A stretch of 8,801 nt of DNA from assembly GCA_003173915.1 (NCBI GenBank), contig PPGL01000015.1:1-8801 (forward strand). Direction: 5' to 3'. This DNA is from Candidatus Levyibacteriota bacterium (GTDB lineage: Bacteria; Patescibacteria; Microgenomatia; Levybacterales; UBA12049). Every line of letters begins with the position of its first letter. Within the stretch, counting starts at the first letter, position 1. The notes below the pieces were generated by a model that saw only the letters and a program-made list of their open reading frames with translations, had not been told where the DNA came from and made no database searches. A program made the translations under genes and the position numbers. This document shows, in pieces, positions 1 through 5,987 of the stretch.

Positions 1-2
1 GT

Positions 3-398
3 ACAACAGGAGAAGTATCCAATACCTTTAATAAAAATGGCGGTAACATGGGACAACCTGGATCGGTTTCGTATCAATTTAAGCAAATGGGAAGAGTTAT
101 TGTTGAAAAAAATGGCAAGTCTATGGATGATATTTTTCTTCTTGCTGCAGATGCTGGAGCAGAGGACATTGAAGAAGTTGATTCCGAAGTGTTTATTTAC
201 ACGCAACCAAACACGCTTAATAAAGTACGAGAGACAGTTGTAAATAATGGCCTTGTGGTAAAAGAAGTCGAGCTTATGTGGAAACCTCTCACAACAATGA
301 CAATAGAAGGGGATGACGAGCAGCAAAAAGTCATCAACCTACTTGAAAAATTGGAAGAACTCGACGACGTTCAGAAAGTATACTCTAATTTTGATTAA
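3..398 (+). CDS. yebC: YebC/TACO1-family regulator, C-terminal part (5' truncated by window edge)
   Basis: The reading frame enters from the left edge, so only about the last 131 residues of a roughly 240-residue protein are visible. The frame opens with TGEVSNTFNKNGGNMG, followed by GSVSYQFKQMG, the well-conserved middle of the YebC/TACO1 family (Pfam Transcrip_reg). The C-terminal domain follows, with DDIFLLAADAGAEDIEE and the conserved ending LEELDDVQKVYSNFD. Family members act in the cytoplasm, either as DNA-binding transcription regulators (PmpR) or as translation factors that relieve ribosome stalling at proline stretches; sequence alone does not say which applies here. The ATG at 48 is internal, not a start. 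The next gene begins 8 bp after the stop, suggesting one transcript. In many bacteria yebC lies beside ruvC, but what precedes it here is outside the window. Family assignment is secure. Confidence 0.96.
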   Translation, partial: TTGEVSNTFNKNGGNMGQPGSVSYQFKQMGRVIVEKNGKSMDDIFLLAADAGAEDIEEVDSEVFIYTQPNTLNKVRETVVNNGLVVKEVELMWKPLTTMTIEGDDEQQKVINLLEKLEELDDVQKVYSNFD

Positions 399-406
399 AA
401 TTTTTC

Positions 407-1261
407 ATGGCATCATCACCATTACTTCATGTTATCCAGAAGATTTTTGCCCGTCATAAGCAGGCAGGTATTAAGCAGAAAAAGCGACAGTTTATTCTTG
501 ACAAGCGTCAAAAATTTGCCATTGGCGTTGGACTTTTGTCTCTTGGACTTTTTGGCGCAAGTATTACCTTTAATGGATATGGAATTCTTCTGTCTGCAAT
601 CCTTGCAATTTTTTCCGATCTTTTCTTATTTTGGGCAATACGAGAGGATGTAAAAGAAAATTTTGCTCCACAGGTTTTTATTTTGCCATTTTTATATAGT
701 TTATCATTTGGACTCTTTTCTTTTCTTGCTCCGGCTAGACTCTTGACGCGGCTTATCCTAACAGCCCTTTATGCTGTTGGACTTTATTCTGTATTTTTAA
801 GCGAAAACATTTTTATTGTTGCATCCATCCGAACAATTGCTCTTCTTAACAGTGCTCGGATTGTTTCTTTAGTTATTTCTCTTGTTACCTTTTTTTTCCT
901 TGCTAATACAACCTATTCTCTTCGGCTGATCGTGTTTGCAACTGTTGGTCTGATTGCACTTATTACACTGCTTCTGAGTATGCATGCAGTTTGGTCGTAT
1001 ACGCTTGAAAAAACAATTCGAAAGGATTTTTTATGGACAAGTATTATCACACTGTGCCTTATTGAGTTGTCAGTTATACTGTGGTTTTGGCCTGCAACAC
1101 CAACTGTTTTGGCACTTTTTCTTACAAGTATTTGGTATGTGCTGGTTGGACTATCTCATATGTGGCTTGATAAACGGCTTTTTCGAAATGTGATGTGGGA
1201 ATATATGTGGGTTGCTGTGATTGCATTTTCTGTTCTCATTTCCTTCACAACATGGCATTGA
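407..1261 (+). CDS. Polytopic membrane protein of unknown function, about nine transmembrane helices
   Basis: A 284-residue protein with a basic N-terminus (residues 16-36, rich in K and R) that is probably cytoplasmic. Hydrophobic segments follow at about 37-54, 57-77, 88-108, 112-132, 148-166, 172-192, 209-227, 231-250 and 265-281. Short charged loops separate them (REDVKEN near 79-85, EKTIRKD near 201-207, DKRLFR near 255-260). I see no catalytic motif, no transporter signature and no cleavable signal peptide, so I do not assign a function; it is compatible with the uncharacterised multi-helix proteins common in Patescibacteria. It starts 8 bp after the yebC stop and is probably cotranscribed with it. 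The ATG at 407 is preceded by a T-rich stretch with no Shine-Dalgarno. Eleven of its twelve arginine codons are CGN. It ends in TGA. Confidence 0.85.
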   Translation: MASSPLLHVIQKIFARHKQAGIKQKKRQFILDKRQKFAIGVGLLSLGLFGASITFNGYGILLSAILAIFSDLFLFWAIREDVKENFAPQVFILPFLYSLSFGLFSFLAPARLLTRLILTALYAVGLYSVFLSENIFIVASIRTIALLNSARIVSLVISLVTFFFLANTTYSLRLIVFATVGLIALITLLLSMHAVWSYTLEKTIRKDFLWTSIITLCLIELSVILWFWPATPTVLALFLTSIWYVLVGLSHMWLDKRLFRNVMWEYMWVAVIAFSVLISFTTWH

Positions 1262-1302
1262 GGTAAATAACTAATTATTATCCAAATAAGATATTTCTAT
1301 CT

Positions 1303-1797
1303 ATGATATACATTTCTATTTTACAACCTAGTGAATGGCGAGAATATAAACAAATTCGGTTGGAATCTCTCAAAGAGAATCCAGAAGCCTTTGGGTCAAG
1401 TTATGAAAAGGAAGTAAATTATTCTGAGGAAAAATGGCAAGAAAGACTTAATGATTCTGATACTATTCTTTTTGTGGCAAGAGATGAAAATAAACCAGTA
1501 GGTATGGTAGGGATACATGTGGAAGTTCAAAACAATAAAAAAGTAGCCCATATATGGGGAATGTTTGTCAGCACTTCATGTAGAGGGAATGGGGTAGGTA
1601 AACTCCTTATGCGAGAACTTTTAAATGAAGTCAAAAGAAGAAATGAAGTAAATGTTATGGAATTAATGGTAAATAATGATCAGACAGCAGCAGTAAAGTT
1701 ATATGAGAGCTTAGGATTTGAGAAAGTTGGAGAAAAAGATTGGGAATTGGGTGATGGAGAAAAACATACACTAGATGTTATGGAATTAAATTTATAA
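1303..1797 (+). CDS. GNAT-family N-acetyltransferase
   Basis: A 164-residue cytoplasmic protein with the GCN5-related acetyltransferase fold, which transfers an acetyl group from acetyl-CoA to an amine. Motif A, the pyrophosphate-binding loop, is RGNGVG at residues 94-99 after the strand HIWGMFVS. Motif B is NDQTAAVKLYESLGF at 125-139, with the usual Tyr134 and the GF turn. The N-terminal part (about 10-40, with ENPEAFGSSYEKE) resembles the substrate arm of RimI/PhnO-like members whose targets are often unknown; the substrate here cannot be read from sequence. Length fits a single-domain GNAT. The start ATG, 41 bp after the previous stop, has no Shine-Dalgarno. Codon use is odd: five of eight arginines are AGA, against one of twelve in the gene just upstream, which hints at separate acquisition. 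A long gene-free stretch follows it. Confidence 0.93.
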   Translation: MIYISILQPSEWREYKQIRLESLKENPEAFGSSYEKEVNYSEEKWQERLNDSDTILFVARDENKPVGMVGIHVEVQNNKKVAHIWGMFVSTSCRGNGVGKLLMRELLNEVKRRNEVNVMELMVNNDQTAAVKLYESLGFEKVGEKDWELGDGEKHTLDVMELNL

Positions 1798-2273
1798 GCA
1801 AGGCTTCATATTTACTAGTGGGAAGCAGCAATCTACTTTGGTTTACAAAATCGTCAAAAAATCGAAGTTTAAAAAGAGAAATAAATCCAACAAATTCAAT
1901 TAGATTAATCGCTATTTATTATTTTTTAATTTCTTATTAGGGGGAAGAGAGGAGAGGGTGTAAATTTCGTAGACCTATGTGAGAGTGGAGTAGCGCGACC
2001 CGTAGTATATGATATAGTTTGATACATCTATTAAAATTATAGGACTCTAATTGTGGATAACTATAGTTTTTCACGGATTTTCGGGGTTAGTTTTCACAAT
2101 CTACAAAGCAGAGTAAAGTGTGCAAATATACGAAGAAAGATACACTGTGTGACGAGGAGAGTACAACATTATTAGAAAACTTGAGCGCGGGAAGGTTGCT
2201 ACTACGCTCCGATGTACTAAAACAAATATCCTACGCAAAAAATACGAATGCTTCTTACGATATCCTTACAATC

Positions 2274-2312
2274 AGCCTCTAAATGGTGCATTATAAGACA
2301 TATTTCGAGGCT
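2274..2312. repeat. Inverted repeat AGCCTC-AAAT / ATTT-GAGGCT (hairpin)
   Basis: AGCCTC at 2274-2279 pairs with GAGGCT at 2307-2312. After one mismatch, AAAT at 2281-2284 pairs with ATTT at 2302-2305, leaving a 17-nt loop. This is 10 paired bases of 11 in a gene-free region. The GAGGCT hexamer recurs at 2599, 2800 and, inverted, at 3144. Function is unknown; no U-run follows, so it is not an obvious terminator. Confidence 0.4.
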
Positions 2313-2760
2313 AAATTAGCATTTTGGATTGATTTATCAAGCTAAAGTAATGTCTGCTAAGGAGGCACTTGGAGGATGTAGAAGTGTATCTTGGGTTTGC
2401 CTTTGTTGAAACAGATACTGTTCATAAGTCTTCATGAAGATTTATTTTTATTTTCTTAAGAGAAGTAAAGAAGGTATGCATCTCCCTAAAGATAAAAGTA
2501 TTTATTTGCTCAAAGTCTACAAAGCCAAAAAAAAGAAACAGAGACCCTCAGGGAAGCTAAACTAATAACGTCGCACAATAATACTTTTACGACGCGTTGA
2601 GGCTAGGTCAGAGAGGAGGCAGGTTTGGTTTATTTCTACTCCTTATGTTGGTATTTACTTCATTTTCTGGATTTCTCCTGGTTATTTGCCAGTTTCCTAT
2701 ACTCCAAATGCGTACCTGGCTCTAATCCCCCATTATAGGACTTCTATGAAAAGAAATTGA

Positions 2761-2877
2761 GCGTGAAATGTGTTTTTTTGAAGAAAAAGTGACATTTTTG
2801 AGGCTAATTCTTCTTATTTTTGTGTGAAGCATTTCTCCCCTTTAGCCTTATTGGCCTGGGTGAGGGGCATTTCACGC
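2761..2877. repeat. Element closed by a perfect 10-bp inverted repeat (possible structured RNA or small mobile repeat)
   Basis: GCGTGAAATG at 2761-2770 is exactly complementary to CATTTCACGC at 2868-2877. Inside, CCCC at 2837-2840 faces GGGG at 2864-2867, and GCC at 2845-2847 faces GGC at 2853-2855, so a closing stem with an inner arm can be drawn over about 117 nt. Another partial copy of the end, GTGAAGCATTT, lies at 2824-2834. No coding frame fits well. It sits 13 bp before a palindromic repeat, which suggests a cluster of repeat elements, but a transcribed RNA is also possible. Confidence 0.45.
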
Positions 2878-2889
2878 ATGGTAACGAGT

Positions 2890-2963
2890 GTCATCCTGGC
2901 TTGTCCAGGATCTGTGTGTAGAGTATGTAAAGATTCTGGACTCCTTTCAGTCGCCAGAATGAC
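2890..2963. repeat. Dispersed-type palindromic repeat element (GTCATYCTGG family)
   Basis: The outer ends GTCATCCTGG (2890-2899) and CCAGAATGAC (2954-2963) are complementary except for one G:T wobble. Two inner hairpins also form: ATCCTGG / CCAGGAT (2893-2899 with 2905-2911) and ATTCTGG / CCAGAAT (2933-2939 with 2954-2960). This is the architecture and wording (ATCCTGGCTTGTCCAGGAT) of a palindromic repeat seen between genes in many bacteria. A related sequence lies at 4737-4782 on the other strand. An open frame that crosses it (2824-3018) is a by-product of the repeat. Confidence 0.7.
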
Positions 2964-3005
2964 GTCGGACTTTATTGCTAAAAGGTCTTACATAATAACG
3001 GTTGA

Positions 3006-3188
3006 TTTCTTAAATTGAAAAGCATTATTAAAACATGGGATGCTAAGAAAATTAGAGTAATTGCTAACTCTGGTTTTGATAGAAAACGACTAATTGGTCA
3101 TCTTGAAAACAAAAATGCGTCTACGGGCATTCTAGTAAGTTTCAGCCTCAAAATAGAGCAAGTTAAGGGTTTAGGGTTAAGGGTGTAG
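3006..3188 (+). pseudogene. Open frame without ATG start, possible gene remnant
   Basis: The frame is open for about 60 codons after a TGA and ends in TAG inside the telomere-like repeat. Its middle (about 3018-3150) reads like protein, with charged and hydrophobic residues well mixed, for example KSIIKTWDAKKIRVIANSGF and then DRKRLIGHLENKN. There is no ATG; the only plausible start is TTG at 3015. The last 13 residues are encoded by the repeat and look artificial. I do not recognise a family. It may be a decayed gene truncated by repeat insertion, or chance. Confidence 0.2.
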
Positions 3189-3190
3189 GG
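3163..3190 (+). repeat. Telomere-like tandem heptamers (TTWAGGG x 4)
   Basis: Four consecutive 7-mers: TTAAGGG, TTTAGGG, TTAAGGG and TGTAGGG. They are followed by TCTAAAG and, after a 2-bp slip, by the heptad block at 3200-3248, so the two belong to one heptanucleotide-periodic tract of nearly 90 bp. The resemblance to eukaryotic telomere repeats is presumably coincidental in a bacterial genome. Confidence 0.75.
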
Positions 3191-3199
3191 TCTAAAGTG

Positions 3200-3248
3200 T
3201 GTTTACCATCAACTATTAACCATTAACTATCAACCCTTTACTATCTTC
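3200..3248 (+). repeat. Heptad repeat block, copy 1 (CATCAAC TATTAAC CATTAAC TATCAAC)
   Basis: Seven contiguous 7-mers: TGTTTAC, CATCAAC, TATTAAC, CATTAAC, TATCAAC, CCTTTAC and TATCTTC. The next seven bases (TATTTTA, 3249-3255) include the stop codon of the minus-strand GH37 gene. The central four 7-mers (3207-3234) match the reverse complement of the block at 6091-6125 except for an A-to-T change at the fifth base of each heptad, so they are copies of one 28-bp unit rather than independent simple repeats. Confidence 0.85.
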
Positions 3249-3252
3249 TATT

Positions 3253-4647
3253 TTAGTGGACTACTTGGAGTGTTTTGGGAAATGTTTTTTCATCCGCATT
3301 ATAGAGTTGGTTTTTTTTAATTGCATCCAGGAATTTGGTATATCTATAGACTGAGGCATTTGTCCAACCAAAACCTTTTTGTGTAGGGTACCAAAAGTCA
3401 GAAGGTTTGTCACCAGAAATTCCATCAAGTTTTTCAAGAAGGCATGCATATTTTTGGAAAATCCGAGTGTTAGCTCGCAAGGATTTTTTCATAATGCGCG
3501 TTGCATCTGCAATAAATCCATATTGCAGCAGACCCACAACCGTTAGGTATTCAAGTGGTGGCCAAATGTTTGGGAAGTCCCATTGTTTGGGTAAGAATTG
3601 TTCACGAACAGTAGTTTGGTACGGTGTTGGCAATGCGTTCAGTAAAAACTCTTGAGGGGGTAAAGATGCTTTGTCTGTGATAGTAAGGCCGAAAGGAGTT
3701 TCAAAACGAGAAAGGTGTTCTACAGCTTGTCTTGCTTGCTTGATGCTTGCAATGCGCGCCCACAGTGGAATAAATCCTGCAAGGCTCATAAATTGGCTTT
3801 GTGTTTTATGGACATAATCATAATCCATGTAAAATCCAAGCTTGCTATTCCACATAAGTTTGTTAATGCACTCGGCTCGCATGTCTGCTGCACGTTGCCA
3901 AAAGATTTCTCTTTTTCTTTCGCCAAATAATTGTGCGACGCGAACGAAGTCTTGTTCGTACTTATATAAAAAACAGTTTAGGTCTATTGGTAAAAATTGA
4001 TTGCAGCGATTATAAAATCTTGATGTCATATCCCATCCTGATTCTTGTTCGGAATCCTGTGCGTATCCTACATCTGTGTTGCCATATCTATTTAATTTAT
4101 ATTCTGGAACATAGTGATGATAGATAGCTTCATTTTGCCAGACAGTTTCATATTCCTCCTCAGCAATAGCCATTCGCTCGCGTAGCCATTTTTTTGGCGA
4201 AGTAATAAGTCGTTTGAGGCGTTCGGTCAGCTTTTGACTTCGTTTTGTTACTTCGTATGCATCCAATATCATTGATGTAAAAAGTGGTGGCTGTGAACGT
4301 CCTAATGATTCTGCATGGGTAAAGTTTGGAATGAGATGATATTTTTTATATAAATAGACGAAATTTTCTACCATACTAACAACAACCCATTCATATTTCG
4401 TTTCTAGAATACCCCGAAACATAAAATACGTATCCCAGTAAAAAATGTGTGAAAATTTTTCATGATTTGGAATGATACATGCATACGGAACACTTATTGT
4501 GTGGACATTATCGCTGAGTTTGCGTGGAACAAATAAAACCTGCTCAACAATTGCCCTGCCGTGTTTAAACGGTTTTGGCTTAATGATGATTTTATTCCAA
4601 TAAGTATCTATGTATTGTAAGCACGATTCTAAAGCTTGTTGATTCAT
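3253..4647 (-). CDS. GH37 trehalase-like glycoside hydrolase, divergent
   Basis: A 464-residue protein without a signal peptide, probably cytoplasmic. It matches the GH37 (alpha,alpha-trehalase) family, which hydrolyses trehalose to two glucoses with inversion. Landmarks: FYWDTY at 69-74 (from signature 1), GRSQPP at 116-121, SGWD at 203-206, QWDFPNIWPP at 355-364 (an exact match to trehalase signature 2), EKLD at 405-408 and GFGWTN at 425-430. From my memory of E. coli TreA, Asp206 aligns with the general acid and Glu405 with the base, so catalysis looks possible. Differences: signature 1 begins PNHEKF instead of PGGRF, and the glycine-rich lid (GGGGEY) before GFGWTN is replaced by SGDKPSDFWYP, losing an active-site glutamate. 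The substrate may therefore not be trehalose. No Shine-Dalgarno precedes the ATG. The stop lies in a heptad repeat. The gene is downstream of tal but separated by a likely terminator and a repeat. Confidence 0.85.
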   Translation of the reverse strand: MNQQALESCLQYIDTYWNKIIIKPKPFKHGRAIVEQVLFVPRKLSDNVHTISVPYACIIPNHEKFSHIFYWDTYFMFRGILETKYEWVVVSMVENFVYLYKKYHLIPNFTHAESLGRSQPPLFTSMILDAYEVTKRSQKLTERLKRLITSPKKWLRERMAIAEEEYETVWQNEAIYHHYVPEYKLNRYGNTDVGYAQDSEQESGWDMTSRFYNRCNQFLPIDLNCFLYKYEQDFVRVAQLFGERKREIFWQRAADMRAECINKLMWNSKLGFYMDYDYVHKTQSQFMSLAGFIPLWARIASIKQARQAVEHLSRFETPFGLTITDKASLPPQEFLLNALPTPYQTTVREQFLPKQWDFPNIWPPLEYLTVVGLLQYGFIADATRIMKKSLRANTRIFQKYACLLEKLDGISGDKPSDFWYPTQKGFGWTNASVYRYTKFLDAIKKNQLYNADEKTFPKTLQVVH

Positions 4648-4683
4648 ACGTAGCGTAAAGCGTTAAAGGGAAGAATTATTAAA

Positions 4684-4730
4684 ACCCTCCCCTTTTTTTC
4701 CCCTCCGCCGGAGGGGAGACAGGGGTGGGT
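4684..4730 (-). terminator. Nested GC-rich hairpins, likely terminator of the transaldolase transcript
   Basis: On the minus strand, ACCCACCCC (4730-4722) pairs with GGGGAGGGT (4692-4684) with one mismatch. Inside it, CCCCTCC (4716-4710) pairs perfectly with GGAGGGG (4706-4700) around a 3-nt loop. The sequence after the outer stem is TTTAATAATT, which is U-rich, so intrinsic termination of the transcript coming from the transaldolase is plausible. The element may also be a dispersed repeat, since its strand asymmetry (C-runs, T7, G-runs) is unusual. The plus strand has no U-run after it. Confidence 0.45.
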
Positions 4731-4736
4731 CTTAGA

Positions 4737-4782
4737 GATCCCTCCACTCTCCTTCGACAAGCTCAGGATCGGTCGGGATGAC
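4737..4782 (-). repeat. Palindromic-type repeat, CCTGAGCTTGTCGAAGG family
   Basis: Read on the minus strand it begins GTCATCC and contains GATCCTGAGCTTGTCGAAGG, a string found between genes in very many bacteria. GATCC (4737-4741) and GGATC (4766-4770) are inverted, and ATCCC (4738-4742) is inverted against GGGAT (4775-4779). It shares ATCCTG, GCTTGTC and AGGA in order with the element at 2890-2963, so the two are divergent members of one family. A short open frame crossing it (4644-4850, with ILSLSKE) is the usual false protein from this repeat. Confidence 0.65.
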
Positions 4783-4809
4783 AAGATTTCTTGACGTTCC
4801 CTTTTATAT

Positions 4810-5712
4810 TTACAAAAGTATGGCGGACCAATCGGCAACAAAGCGGTCAATTCCTTTATCTGTAAGGGGGTGCGTTATATCTAATTTGCCACTTGTTACC
4901 ACTTCCATAAACTCATCAATTGTTTTGATAGCAAGTAGCTCTTGTGGCACTTCCCATGCTGGAATTGGTTTTAGTGCTGGATTTTCTGTTACAACAGCAT
5001 TTTGTTGGTCATCAGACATTCCAAACCATTCTGTAAATACCTTTGACGGAACAGTCTCAAGGTCAACTTGCAAATCAAGTCCTTGTTTAAGGTGAGTGGC
5101 ATTACGAATTGATGCTTCAAGCATCCAAGTGGTGTCTGGCTCGAAGTGTTTTTTCACAAGTTCTACTGCATGTTTCACCATATCCATTCCATTTTCTCCA
5201 ATATCGTCAAGCCGTCCTACAAATGGGGAAATAAAACTTGGCCAGTCTGAATTAGGTTTGCCGTAAAGCTGGTTCATAAGTTTTTCATGCAATGTAATAG
5301 CAAATGCTTGTTGTTGTGAAAAAACTAGTGTGTTATTAATACAAATTCCAAGTTTGCGAAGCTCTGTACGTGCTTTAAATCCTTCAAGCGTTGTTGGAAG
5401 TTTGACAACAACCCTGTCTCCCCAACTTGCTATTTGTCTCCCCTGCTCAACCATTTGCTCAAAAGTAGTGTCTTTTGCTGCGTATACCTCGCCAGATACT
5501 GCACCAGGAACAATTGATAAAATTTCTTCTATAATTTGGCGTTGTAATTTATAAAATGCGTCATCAAAACTTACTTTTTGCCCGGTAAGTTTTTTGGCAA
5601 TAAGAGAAGGATTGGTTGTTGATCCCCATAGCTCACTCCCCTTCTCTGAAAGAAGTTTTTTTGTTTGTCGATATTCTTGTGGATCACCACTATCAAGAAG
5701 AAATTTTGTCAT
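4810..5712 (-). CDS. tal: Transaldolase
   Basis: A 300-residue cytoplasmic protein of the non-oxidative pentose phosphate pathway. It moves a dihydroxyacetone unit between sedoheptulose 7-phosphate and glyceraldehyde 3-phosphate through a lysine Schiff base. The (beta/alpha)8-barrel landmarks occur in order: Asp7 in FLLDSGD, TTNPSL at 32-37, the Glu75 strand SGEV, VVVKLPTTLEG at 101-111 with the Schiff-base lysine at 104, NNTLVFSQQQA at 126-136, ISPFVGRLDD at 161-170, and ASIRN at 200-204 with the phosphate-binding arginine. Length lies between short MipB/TalC types (about 220) and TalA/B (about 316). The ATG lies 1 bp after the stop of the coiled-coil gene, so the two are probably cotranscribed and translationally coupled; A-rich sequence, not a Shine-Dalgarno, precedes it. 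In a reduced genome transaldolase would supply ribose and erythrose phosphates. Confidence 0.94.
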   Translation of the reverse strand: MTKFLLDSGDPQEYRQTKKLLSEKGSELWGSTTNPSLIAKKLTGQKVSFDDAFYKLQRQIIEEILSIVPGAVSGEVYAAKDTTFEQMVEQGRQIASWGDRVVVKLPTTLEGFKARTELRKLGICINNTLVFSQQQAFAITLHEKLMNQLYGKPNSDWPSFISPFVGRLDDIGENGMDMVKHAVELVKKHFEPDTTWMLEASIRNATHLKQGLDLQVDLETVPSKVFTEWFGMSDDQQNAVVTENPALKPIPAWEVPQELLAIKTIDEFMEVVTSGKLDITHPLTDKGIDRFVADWSAILL

Positions 5713-5713
5713 G

Positions 5714-5986
5714 TTAATTTTTTTCTAGTGCTGTTACTCGTTTTTCTAAATCATTAAACTCTTCTTGTGTGACTGCTTCTGTCGCAAAACCAGTAATAAC
5801 TTGTGCCAAGTCTTTTGTTACATTTTTTGCACTCTCTTTAATTTCGCTTTTTACATCTGATATTTTCGCATCAAGATCTTTTACCTCGTTTCTTATTTTT
5901 AAGAGATCGTCTTTAATAATGCTCATGTCTCCTTTTAGTTGAGATAATTCTTCTTTTAAAAAACTTTTCAATTCATCTTGGTTCAT
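5714..5986 (-). CDS. Small coiled-coil protein of unknown function
   Basis: A 90-residue charged protein. Residues about 5-55 are a long amphipathic helix with heptad spacing of hydrophobic residues (LKSFLKEELSQLKGDM, then LLKIRNEVKDLDAKISDV). A short break follows around VITGFATEAVTQ (63-74), and a second short coil EEFNDLEKRVTALEKN ends the protein. It has no cysteines, no signal peptide and no transmembrane segment, so it is probably a cytoplasmic oligomer. I do not recognise a named family. It is the first gene of a probable two-gene transcript with transaldolase (1-bp gap) and has a good promoter just upstream, supporting it as a real gene. The predicted transcript start leaves only about 5 nt before the ATG, so translation may be nearly leaderless. 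Confidence 0.8.
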   Translation of the reverse strand: MNQDELKSFLKEELSQLKGDMSIIKDDLLKIRNEVKDLDAKISDVKSEIKESAKNVTKDLAQVITGFATEAVTQEEFNDLEKRVTALEKN

Positions 5987-5987
5987 A

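Larger units (their letters stand above)
1798..3252. other. Long gene-free region (about 1.45 kb) with repeats and inverted-repeat structures
   Basis: No reading frame here looks like a complete gene. Small open stretches exist (a GTG-started 54-codon frame at 2118-2282 +, an ATG frame of 43 codons at 2434-2565 +, an open frame without ATG at 3006-3188 +), but none carries a recognisable family motif. I looked for tRNA T-loops and for the hallmark segments of RNase P RNA, tmRNA and SRP RNA and found none convincing. The right half holds distinct elements described separately: an inverted repeat at 2761-2877, a palindromic repeat at 2890-2963, telomere-like heptamers at 3163-3190 and a heptad repeat at 3200-3248. 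The left half (1800-2270) includes a purine-rich run near 1940-1960 and one perfect DnaA-box 9-mer at 2052-2060. It may be decayed genes, an unrecognised RNA, or repeat-driven spacer. Confidence 0.7.

Noticed and set aside
1820..1845. GGGAAGCAGC resembling the conserved loop of SRP RNA
   Set aside because: The matching half (a GGTC...GGAAG segment) and the closing stem are absent.
2118..2282. GTG-started 54-codon plus-strand frame (VCKYTKKDTL...)
   Set aside because: No ribosome binding site, no recognised motif and it ends inside a hairpin; chance cannot be excluded.
2434..2565. ATG-started 43-codon plus-strand frame (MKIYFYFLKRSKEG...)
   Set aside because: Short, lysine-rich from an A-run, with no context or motif to support it.
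2618..2760. Three plus-strand frames open together with hydrophobic translation
   Set aside because: A T/C-rich tract lacks stops in all frames, so the hydrophobic peptides are compositional.
2824..3018. A 64-codon plus-strand open frame with ATG/GTG-type start in the gene-free region
   Set aside because: It is mostly the translation of the palindromic repeat at 2890-2963 and has no family-like motif.
3163..3248. Heptad tract as a CRISPR array
   Set aside because: There are no unique spacers; the 7-bp units are contiguous and no cas gene is present.
4644..4850. A 68-codon minus-strand open frame containing ILSLSKE
   Set aside because: It overlaps the tal 3' end and translates a widespread repeat and the nested hairpin, a common false gene.
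4778..5554. Plus-strand open frames opposite the transaldolase gene
   Set aside because: They are antisense shadows of a well-supported gene.
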